A stretch of DNA of 20,324 nucleotides from TMP-24 sp964600685 (lineage in GTDB: Bacteria > Pseudomonadota > Alphaproteobacteria > Rhodobacterales > Rhodobacteraceae), in NCBI GenBank assembly GCA_964600685.1, contig CAZRKU010000052.1:1-20324 (forward strand), in the 5' to 3' direction. Positions 13,926 to 20,324 of this stretch are shown piece by piece; the first letter of the stretch is position 1; every line of letters begins with the position of its first letter. The notes beneath the pieces are model-generated. The model did no database searches and was not told the origin of the DNA. It saw only the letters and a list, made by a program, of their open reading frames with translations. A program made the position numbers and the translations under genes.

Positions 13926-15087
13926 AGGCCCGGCGCAGGGGCGCGATCCGGTTCACCAGCCCAAGGCCCGCATCCCGCGTCAGGCGCAGCGCCCCATTAT
14001 CGTTGGAAAACAGGGCGTTCACCCCGTCCATCCCCAGCGCCAGGCTGGTGGAATCGAACCGCCGCCAGCATTGATAACGCTCCAGCACGTCCGCCGCGCC
14101 GATGTCCTCGCCCCGGCGGCGGGCCATCACCAGCACTTCGGCCAGCGCCGCCACATCGCGCAGGCCAAGGTTCAGCCCCTGTCCGGCGATCGGATGCACC
14201 CCATGCGCCGCATCGCCCACCAGCGCCAGCCGGGGCGCGACATATGTTTCCGCCAGCGTCAGGGCCAGCGGATAGCTGAAACGCGGCCCGGCCAGGCTGA
14301 TCTGTCCCAGAAAATCCCCGAACCGCGGTCGCAGCACCTCCAGAAATCCCGCATCGTCCAGCGCCGCGATGACGCGGGCGCTTTCCTCTCGCTCGCTCCA
14401 GACGATCGAGGATCGGTTGCCCTGCAGGGGCAGGATTGCCAGCGGACCGGAGGGCATGAAGAATTGGTGCGCGATGCCGCCATGCGGCTTTTCATGGGCA
14501 ATGGCCGCGACCAGCGCCGTCTGGTGATAGGCATGTCCCGTCCGTCTGATCCCCGCTCGTGCGGCCGTGGCCGAGGACCGGCCATCGCAGGCCAGGATCA
14601 CCCGCGCCGACAGGCTGCGCCCGTCCGACAGCGTGACCGTGGCGCCCGCCGGCGCGGCCTCATGGTCGATGACCGTGGTTGCGGGAACATGGGTCAGGCC
14701 GGGGGTTGCCTGCATCGCCGCCAGGAAGGCTGCGTAAAGATGCCGGTCCTCGACCATGAAGCCCACCGGGCCTTCCTCGATCTCGGCACTGTCGAAGGTC
14801 AGAACCGGCCGTGCCGGGCCTTCGCCCGCCCGCCCGTCGCTGGCCTTGATCTTCAGCATCGGCTGGCAGTGGGGTTCCACCGCCGCCCAGACAGCTATGG
14901 CCTGCAACAGCCGTTTGGAGGCGATGGCCAGCGCATAGGCCCGCCCGTCGAACGCCACCTCCGCCCGCGCCCTTGCGGGTTGCGCGTCGATCACGGCGAC
15001 CGTCAGCCCCGCCCGCGCCAGCGCAAGGCCCAGCGCCGGACCGTTCAGCCCGCCGCCGATGATGAGGATGTCGTGATCGGTCGCCAT
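13861..15087 (-). CDS. ubiH: UbiH/COQ6-family ubiquinone-ring hydroxylase
   Basis: A 408-residue class A FAD-dependent monooxygenase. The Rossmann motif is IIGGGLNGPALGLALARAG (about 9-27), the middle DG motif is ILACDGRSSATAARAG, and the second FAD motif is ALVGDAAHGVHPIAGQG, followed by GLRDVAALAEVL. These are hallmarks of the UbiH/UbiF/UbiI/VisC group, which adds hydroxyl groups to the ubiquinone ring at the inner membrane. Which ring position is used cannot be decided, so ubiH is a family-level symbol. ATG 15087 has AAGGGGG upstream. It is divergent from the amidase gene, and its 3' end meets the broken DUF1801 pair head-on. Confidence 0.92.
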   Translation of the reverse strand: MATDHDILIIGGGLNGPALGLALARAGLTVAVIDAQPARARAEVAFDGRAYALAIASKRLLQAIAVWAAVEPHCQPMLKIKASDGRAGEGPARPVLTFDSAEIEEGPVGFMVEDRHLYAAFLAAMQATPGLTHVPATTVIDHEAAPAGATVTLSDGRSLSARVILACDGRSSATAARAGIRRTGHAYHQTALVAAIAHEKPHGGIAHQFFMPSGPLAILPLQGNRSSIVWSEREESARVIAALDDAGFLEVLRPRFGDFLGQISLAGPRFSYPLALTLAETYVAPRLALVGDAAHGVHPIAGQGLNLGLRDVAALAEVLVMARRRGEDIGAADVLERYQCWRRFDSTSLALGMDGVNALFSNDNGALRLTRDAGLGLVNRIAPLRRAFMRQAAGLSGQTARLLAGQPL

Positions 15088-15115
15088 GCCCCCTTATCGC
15101 GCGGGCCGGGCGGGA

Positions 15116-15144
15116 TTGTCCATGCGATCCCTTGCCGCTACCCT
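15116..15144 (+). promoter_or_regulatory. Possible promoter of the amidase gene
   Basis: TTGTCC (15116-15121), a 17-base spacer and TACCCT (15139-15144) lie 25 bases ahead of the amidase ATG in the 81-base divergent spacer with ubiH. The -10 is weak. Confidence 0.28.
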
Positions 15145-15168
15145 TGTGCCCAAGCAAGGGAGACTGCC

Positions 15169-16503
15169 ATGACCTTCTGGCGCGGAAAGACGGCGCAGGT
15201 GCTGGGCGAAGCCATCGGCCGGGGCGAGGTCAGTCCGCTCTGGCTGACCGAAGACTACCTCGCCGCGATCCGCGCCCATCCGGCATCCGACCGCATCTAT
15301 GCCCGTCTGACCGAGCATCGTGCGCTGGCCGAAGCCGAAGCGGCCGGGCGGCGGGCGAAGGCGGGCCAGCGCCTTTCGCCGCTCGACGGTGTCCCGGTCA
15401 GCTGGAAGGACAATTTCGACACGGCCGGCACCGTGACCGAGGGCGGCTCGAAACTGCTGGAGGGCCGGGTGCCCGACCGCGACGCCATCGTCCTGCGCAA
15501 TGCCGCGGCGGCGGGCCTGATCTGCCTCGGCAAGACCCACATGACCGAACTTGCCTTCTCCGGTCTCGGCCTCAATCCGATGACCGCCACGCCGCCCAAC
15601 GCCAATGACCCGGCCCTCGCACCGGGCGGCTCCTCCTCCGGCGCCGCCGTCTCGGTCGCGCTCGGCCTTGCCGCTGCGGCGGTCGGGTCCGATACCGGCG
15701 GTTCGGTCCGCATCCCCGCCGCCTGGAACGACCTCGTGGGCTTCAAGACCACCCATGGCCGCCTGCCGATGACGGGCATCGTGCCCCTTGTCGAAAGTTT
15801 CGACACGATCGGCCCCCTGACCCGCACCGTCGAAGACGCGGCCCTGATGTTTTCCGCGCTCGCGGGCGAAAAGCCCGTCGACCTGACCGGCGCCACGCCC
15901 AGGGGGCTGCGGCTCGCGGTCATCGAAACCGTCGCGCTCGATGACTGCCGCCCCGAACCGCTCGCCGCCTTTGAGACCGCATTGACGCGGCTGAGGGACG
16001 CCGGCGCGACCATCGACCGCCTTGCCCTGCCCGAACTGGCCGAGGCGATGGGCCTCTCCGGCATTCTCTTCACCACCGAAGCCTACGCCATCTGGCGCGA
16101 CCGGATCGAGGCCGCGCCAGATCGCATGTATCCCCCGATCCGTGACCGTTTCCGCCTGGGCGGCGCCCATTCGGGGGCGGATTTCGTCGCCGCCTGGCGG
16201 CGTCTGCGGGACATCCGCAGCATCTGGGCCGAAAGAATGGCCGCCTATGATGCGGTCCTTGCCCCCACCGCCGCCATCCTGCCGCCCGACGCCGCGCGGC
16301 TTCAGACCGATGCGGACTATTTCGCCGCCGAGAACCTTCTGGCGCTCCGCAACACGAGGATCGGCAACCTGATGGGCCTCTGCGCCCTGTCGCTCCCCAC
16401 CGGCCTGCCTTCGACCGGGATCATGCTGATGGGCCGCGCCATGGGCGAAGCGACGCTTTTGCGCGTGGGTGCCGCGGCCGAACAGGCGCTCGGCGCAGCC
16501 TGA
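15169..16503 (+). CDS. Amidase signature family enzyme
   Basis: A 444-residue member of the amidase signature family (GatA/AtzF-like fold), hydrolysing an amide to acid and ammonia. The Ser-cisSer-Lys triad is visible: Lys80 in GVPVSWKDNFDTAG, the serine run in APGGSSSGAAVSVALG (about 151-166), and nucleophile Ser179 in VGSDTGGSVRIPAAW. It is shorter than GatA and no gatB or gatC gene is adjacent, so I read it as a stand-alone amidase rather than the tRNA amidotransferase subunit. The substrate is unknown. No signal peptide, so it is cytoplasmic. ATG 15169 follows AAGGGAG at good spacing. A 169-base gap separates it from the aminotransferase gene. Confidence 0.92.
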   Translation: MTFWRGKTAQVLGEAIGRGEVSPLWLTEDYLAAIRAHPASDRIYARLTEHRALAEAEAAGRRAKAGQRLSPLDGVPVSWKDNFDTAGTVTEGGSKLLEGRVPDRDAIVLRNAAAAGLICLGKTHMTELAFSGLGLNPMTATPPNANDPALAPGGSSSGAAVSVALGLAAAAVGSDTGGSVRIPAAWNDLVGFKTTHGRLPMTGIVPLVESFDTIGPLTRTVEDAALMFSALAGEKPVDLTGATPRGLRLAVIETVALDDCRPEPLAAFETALTRLRDAGATIDRLALPELAEAMGLSGILFTTEAYAIWRDRIEAAPDRMYPPIRDRFRLGGAHSGADFVAAWRRLRDIRSIWAERMAAYDAVLAPTAAILPPDAARLQTDADYFAAENLLALRNTRIGNLMGLCALSLPTGLPSTGIMLMGRAMGEATLLRVGAAAEQALGAA

Positions 16504-16601
16504 CGCTTTTCGGACCGACAAACCGCAAGTCCCGCCCGCCCGTCGGACGGCCCAAAAGCCACAACCCGCCCCGACGACACCTCGCGAAACTGCGCTTTTT
16601 C

Positions 16602-16630
16602 TGGACCAGCCCGGTCCGACCGGATAGACT
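16602..16630 (+). promoter_or_regulatory. Probable promoter of the aminotransferase-ftsK unit
   Basis: TGGACC (16602-16607), a 17-base spacer and TAGACT (16625-16630) lie 43 bases ahead of the aminotransferase ATG. Each hexamer matches consensus at 4/6, and TGGACC recurs as the -35 of the proposed leuS promoter. The remainder of the 16504-16672 gap shows nothing else I can name. Confidence 0.4.
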
Positions 16631-16672
16631 TTCCGCAAACGGGGCGGCATGACCCCGAAGATTGAGGCATGA

Positions 16673-17872
16673 ATGGCGTTCCCTGAGCGGTTCTCGAACC
16701 TGCCTGAATACGCGTTCCCGCGTCTGCGGACGTTGCTTGACGCCCATAGGCCGGGCGCCGAGCCTGTCACCATGACCATCGGCGAACCCCGCCACCCGAT
16801 GCCGGGCTTCGTCGCGGAAACGCTCGCCGCCCATGTGGGCGAATTCGCCCTCTACCCCCCGAACGAAGGCGCGCCCGAGCTTCTGGCGGCGATCTCCGGC
16901 TGGATCAAGCGGCGCTATGGCGCCGACATCGGCCCCGACCGGATCATGGCGCTGAACGGCACGCGCGAAGGGCTGTTCGACGCCTGCCTGGCGCTCTGCC
17001 CGGAAACGAAGGGGGCCAGGCGTCCCGCCGTCCTGATGCCGAACCCCTTCTATCAGCCCTATGCCGCCGCCGCGCTTTCCGTCGGTGCCGAACCCGTCTT
17101 CGTGCCCGCAACGGCGCAGACCGGCTTCCTGCCCGACTATGAACGCCTGCCGCCCGCGCTGCTCGACCGTGTCGCGGTCGCCTATCTCTGCTCGCCCGCC
17201 AATCCGCAGGGCGCGGTCGCCCCGCGCGACTATCTCGAGCGGCTGCTCGCGCTCGCTGAGAAGCATGGCTTCACCGTGCTGTCGGACGAATGTTATTCGG
17301 AAATCTGGCGCACCGCGCCGCCCACCGGCGCGCTGGATGTCGCCGCCGCGACGGGGGCCGATCCCGAACGGGTCGCGGTCTTTCATTCGCTCTCCAAACG
17401 CTCGAACCTGCCGGGCCTGCGCTCCGGCTTCGTCGCCGGCGGGCCAGAGGCAATACGCCGCTTCCGCCAGCTTCGGGCCTACGGCGGCGCGCCGCTGCCC
17501 TTGCCGCTGCAACGGGTCAGCATCCGCGCCTGGAACGACGAAGCACATGTCGTTGAAAACCGCGCGCTCTATCAGGAAAAGTTCCGCATCGCGGACCGGA
17601 TTTTCGCCTCCATCCAGTCCTATCAGGGGCCAGAGGGCGGCTTCTTCCTCTGGCTGCCCGTGCCCGATCACCTTGAGGGCGGGGAAGCGGCAGCCCTGAA
17701 GCTTTGGCAGGAAACCGGGGTCCGGGTTCTGCCCGGTGCCTATCTGGCGCGGGATGTGGACGGTCACAATCCGGGCCGGGATTATATGCGCGTGGCCATG
17801 GTCGCGCCAAAGGATGACATGCAGCGCGCGCTGATCCGGTTGCGCGACTGCATCTATGGGCAGGGACGGTAA
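16673..17872 (+). CDS. Class I/II PLP aminotransferase, DapC-like
   Basis: A 399-residue fold-type I aminotransferase. Key residues are present: Asn177 in SPANPQG, Asp205 and Tyr208 in VLSDECYSEIW, Schiff-base Lys242 in FHSLSKRSNLPGLRSGF, and a C-terminal Arg in DYMRVAM. The sequence around Lys242 and the opening NLPEYAFPRL resemble N-succinyldiaminopimelate aminotransferase (DapC) of proteobacteria, which would supply meso-diaminopimelate for lysine and peptidoglycan. That assignment is from memory; a generic aspartate-family enzyme is the alternative. ATG 16673 has GAGG six bases upstream. Only seven bases separate it from ftsK, so the two are almost certainly cotranscribed. Confidence 0.88.
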   Translation: MAFPERFSNLPEYAFPRLRTLLDAHRPGAEPVTMTIGEPRHPMPGFVAETLAAHVGEFALYPPNEGAPELLAAISGWIKRRYGADIGPDRIMALNGTREGLFDACLALCPETKGARRPAVLMPNPFYQPYAAAALSVGAEPVFVPATAQTGFLPDYERLPPALLDRVAVAYLCSPANPQGAVAPRDYLERLLALAEKHGFTVLSDECYSEIWRTAPPTGALDVAAATGADPERVAVFHSLSKRSNLPGLRSGFVAGGPEAIRRFRQLRAYGGAPLPLPLQRVSIRAWNDEAHVVENRALYQEKFRIADRIFASIQSYQGPEGGFFLWLPVPDHLEGGEAAALKLWQETGVRVLPGAYLARDVDGHNPGRDYMRVAMVAPKDDMQRALIRLRDCIYGQGR

Positions 17873-17879
17873 GATCAAG

Positions 17880-20324
17880 ATGGCGTCATACCAGGCAAGA
17901 CGGCGGGATCCCCTGGTGGATCAGAAAATGCAGGCGGCGATCGAACGGCGCGGCCGGGAACTTCTGGGCGCGGCCCTGATGGTTCTGGCCGGTCTGGTGG
18001 CGATGATGCTGGTCAGCTATTCGCCCGATGATCCCAGCTGGTTCACCGCCACCGATCAGCCGGTGCAGAACCTTCTGGGCCGCATGGGGGCTTCCATCGC
18101 CGCGCCGCTCTATGTGATCGCCGGGCGCGGGGCATGGGGCATCGCGCTGATCCTCGGGGTCTGGGGCGTGCGCCTGATCACCCATCGCGGCGAAGACCGC
18201 GCCATCAGCCGGTCGATCTTCGCGCCGATCGGCGTCGCGATGATGTCCGTGACCGCCGCTACCCATGTCGCCGACGAAGGCTGGAACCAGAGTTTCGGCC
18301 TCGGCGGTCTTTTCGGCGATACGGTGCTGGGCGCGCTTCTGGGTGTGGTGCCCGCCACCGGCAGCATCAGCCTCGGGATGACCGCGCTGCTGCTCACGAT
18401 CTTCACCACCGGGATGATGCTTTTCGTGCTGGGCTTCGACCGGGCCGAACTTGGCCACATCGCCCGCCGCGCGCTTTACCTTGCCATCCTCGGCTATGAC
18501 CGGCTGATGGTGGCGCTCGGCACCGGCGCGGCCATGTCGGCCCGCACCGCCCAGAACCTTCAGGACAAGCACCGCGCCCGCCGCGCCGCTCAGGCCGAAG
18601 CTCGCGCCACCTATGCCGCCCGTTACGCCATGGATCAGCATGAACCGCCCCTGACCCAGCCGGCCGACAGCCGCATCCGCGCCGCCGTCCTCAGGGCCGA
18701 GCCGCGCTTTGCCGCCGCCGCTGCCCCGGCCGCGGATGGAGCCGACGCTGCGCCTGGCGGCCTGTTCAGCAAGATGCCCGGCCTCATCCGTCGTATCGCC
18801 GGTATCCCGGACCCTGAACTGGCCGATCTGGAACCCGAACTGATCGAACAGGCCCCGTCCGCGGCGATCTGGGTGACCGAGGCGCCCAGCCCCGAACGCA
18901 TCCGCTCGCGCATCGCCGACGCGGTGAAAACCCGGTCGGGGCAGGGGACCGAGATGCCCGCTCCGCTCCGCGCCGAGCCGCCGCTGACCAAGGCCCCGCT
19001 GGTCGCGCCGCCCGTGGTCCGCGCGCCCCATCCCGCCCCGCTCGAGGTCGACGAAGACGACACCGGCGACTGGGACCGCAATGCCTTCGCCCATCTGGAC
19101 GAGGACGACGACGCCCTGCCGCCGCCGCCTGCCCGCCTGACCCAGCCGAACGGCTTCGCCCTTGAACCAAAGCGCGCCGTCGTCCAGCATGGGACCCGCA
19201 AGGCCCCGGCGCCCTCCCGCCGGGCCGAGGCTGAACAACAACCCCGCCTGCGCTTCGACGAGCCGGCCGGTCCGGCCTGCGAACTGCCGCCCCTGTCGCT
19301 CTTGACCAGCCCGACCACCATCCAGCGCCACCAGCTCTCCGACGAGGCGCTGGAGGAAAACGCGCGGATGCTGGAATCGGTGCTCGACGACTATGGCGTC
19401 AAGGGCGAGATCGTCTCGGTCCGCCCCGGCCCGGTCGTCACCATGTATGAACTCGAACCGGCGCCGGGCCTCAAGGCCAGCCGCGTCATCGGCCTCTCCG
19501 ACGACATCGCGCGGTCGATGTCCGCGCTCTCCGCCCGCGTCTCCACCGTGCCGGGCCGCACCGTCATCGGCATCGAACTGCCGAACGCCTTCCGCGAAAA
19601 GGTCGTCCTGCGCGAGATCCTCGCCGCCCGCGACTTCGGCGACACGGGCCTCCGCCTGCCGCTCGCGCTCGGCAAGGACATCGCCGGCGAACCCGTGATC
19701 GCGAACCTCGCCAAGATGCCCCACCTCTTGATCGCGGGCACCACCGGCTCGGGCAAGTCGGTCGCCATCAACACCATGATCCTCTCGCTCCTCTACAAGC
19801 TCACGCCCGAGCAGTGCCGGCTGATCATGATCGACCCGAAGATGCTGGAACTCTCCGTCTACGACGGCATCCCGCACCTCCTCTCCCCGGTCGTCACCGA
19901 CCCGAAGAAGGCCGTGGTCGCGCTGAAATGGGTGGTGGGCGAGATGGAGGAGCGTTACCGCAAGATGTCGAAGATGGGCGTCCGCAACATCGACGGCTAC
20001 AATGGCCGCGTGAAGGAGGCGCTGGCCAACGGCGAGCTGTTCAAGCGCACGGTCCAGACCGGCTTCGACGAGGAAACCGGCGATCCGATCTTTGAGACCG
20101 AAGAGATCGAACCGAAACCCATCCCCTACATCGTCGTCATCGTCGACGAGATGGCCGACCTGATGATGGTGGCGGGCAAGGAGATCGAGGCCTGCATCCA
20201 GCGCCTCGCCCAGATGGCCCGCGCGAGCGGCATCCACCTGATCATGGCCACCCAGCGCCCCTCGGTCGACGTGATCACCGGCACGATCAAGGCCAACTTC
20301 CCGACCCGCATCTCCTTCCAGGTC
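17880..20324 (+). CDS. ftsK: DNA translocase FtsK (C-terminal part beyond window)
   Basis: The first 815 residues of the septal DNA pump that clears chromosome termini during division. Hydrophobic segments at about 27-46, 70-97, 108-125 and 160-185 form a four-pass inner-membrane domain. A Pro/Ala/charged linker (about 200-475) follows, then the RecA-like motor: the alpha domain (LEENARMLESVLDDYGVKGEI and on), Walker A GTTGSGKS (620-627), IDPKMLELSVYDGIPHLL, and Walker B VVIVDEMADLMM (Asp756-Glu757). The run ends at RASGIHLIMATQRPSVDVITG and ISFQV. The gamma domain that reads KOPS sites lies past the edge. ATG 17880 was chosen because MASYQARRRDPL fits relatives; an in-frame ATG at 17856 would overlap the previous gene and has no ribosome-binding site, and the chosen start's is weak too. 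Translation is probably coupled to the aminotransferase gene. Confidence 0.96.
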   Translation, partial: MASYQARRRDPLVDQKMQAAIERRGRELLGAALMVLAGLVAMMLVSYSPDDPSWFTATDQPVQNLLGRMGASIAAPLYVIAGRGAWGIALILGVWGVRLITHRGEDRAISRSIFAPIGVAMMSVTAATHVADEGWNQSFGLGGLFGDTVLGALLGVVPATGSISLGMTALLLTIFTTGMMLFVLGFDRAELGHIARRALYLAILGYDRLMVALGTGAAMSARTAQNLQDKHRARRAAQAEARATYAARYAMDQHEPPLTQPADSRIRAAVLRAEPRFAAAAAPAADGADAAPGGLFSKMPGLIRRIAGIPDPELADLEPELIEQAPSAAIWVTEAPSPERIRSRIADAVKTRSGQGTEMPAPLRAEPPLTKAPLVAPPVVRAPHPAPLEVDEDDTGDWDRNAFAHLDEDDDALPPPPARLTQPNGFALEPKRAVVQHGTRKAPAPSRRAEAEQQPRLRFDEPAGPACELPPLSLLTSPTTIQRHQLSDEALEENARMLESVLDDYGVKGEIVSVRPGPVVTMYELEPAPGLKASRVIGLSDDIARSMSALSARVSTVPGRTVIGIELPNAFREKVVLREILAARDFGDTGLRLPLALGKDIAGEPVIANLAKMPHLLIAGTTGSGKSVAINTMILSLLYKLTPEQCRLIMIDPKMLELSVYDGIPHLLSPVVTDPKKAVVALKWVVGEMEERYRKMSKMGVRNIDGYNGRVKEALANGELFKRTVQTGFDEETGDPIFETEEIEPKPIPYIVVIVDEMADLMMVAGKEIEACIQRLAQMARASGIHLIMATQRPSVDVITGTIKANFPTRISFQV

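Noticed and set aside
15094..16779. 561-codon open frame on the minus strand
   Set aside because: It lies opposite the amidase gene, whose catalytic motifs are intact on the plus strand; the translation is Gly/Arg-rich with no recognisable domain.
17856..17879. Earlier in-frame ATG for ftsK
   Set aside because: It would add MGRDGKIK, overlap the aminotransferase gene and lacks a ribosome-binding site; relatives, from memory, begin near MASYQ.
17886..20237. Very long open frame (783 codons) on the minus strand
   Set aside because: It is antisense to ftsK, has low-complexity Arg/Gly/Asp/His composition and no family resemblance; long antisense frames are expected at this GC content.
1..20324. 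CRISPR array, mobile element, prophage or tRNA/rRNA gene
   Set aside because: No regularly spaced direct repeats, transposase or integrase motifs, terminal inverted repeats, or tRNA-like T-loop/anticodon patterns were recognised by eye.

Overview
The window looks like a chromosomal segment of a GC-rich alphaproteobacterium, most likely family Rhodobacteraceae (Rhodobacter/Paracoccus relatives). The evidence is a porin whose predicted mature form has 301 residues and resembles the Rhodobacter capsulatus porin, a CenR-like response regulator, a lipoprotein of the DUF3576 type, and compact housekeeping gene order. I recognise no tRNA or rRNA gene, insertion sequence, prophage or CRISPR array. 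No gene-free stretch exceeds 300 bases. Genus-level placement is inference.

Layout. Minus strand, 1-1241: the 5' part of leuS (cut by the window edge) preceded by a DUF3576-type lipoprotein gene; about 115 bases between them hold three consecutive stem-loops and an AT-richer tail, resembling an interspersed repeat. Plus strand, 1531-5432: a porin with a stem-loop in its probable leader and a strong terminator, then a TPR-sulfotransferase gene overlapping a YggS-type PLP homeostasis gene that starts with TTG. Minus strand, 5429-7023: ribA (GTP cyclohydrolase II with an apparently degenerate DHBP-synthase domain at its N terminus), overlapping by GTGA a signal-less YkuD-type L,D-transpeptidase. 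Plus strand, 7190-7876: a CenR-like OmpR-family regulator with its own terminator.

Minus strand, 8056-10408: an NTF2-like protein, an MFS exporter and an unrecognised secreted protein. Plus strand, 10557-13925: exonuclease III (xth), a thioredoxin-TPR co-chaperone (CnoX type), a stand-alone LON substrate-binding-domain protein and a Trm112-like protein, followed by two adjacent DUF1801-family genes that both appear broken, one by a single-base frameshift and one by an internal deletion. Minus strand, 13861-15087: a UbiH/COQ6-type ubiquinone hydroxylase. Plus strand, 15169-20324: an amidase, a DapC-like aminotransferase and ftsK, which runs off the right edge.

The genes serve translation (leuS), cofactor supply (ribA, yggS, ubiH), envelope and division (porin, lipoprotein, L,D-transpeptidase, DapC-like enzyme, ftsK, CenR-like regulator), proteostasis (cnoX, LON-domain protein) and DNA repair (xth). 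I do not see a clear new multi-gene system. The most notable observations are the paired decaying DUF1801 genes, the three-hairpin extragenic element, the degenerate RibB half of RibA, and the translational coupling of ribA to a cytoplasmic-looking L,D-transpeptidase.
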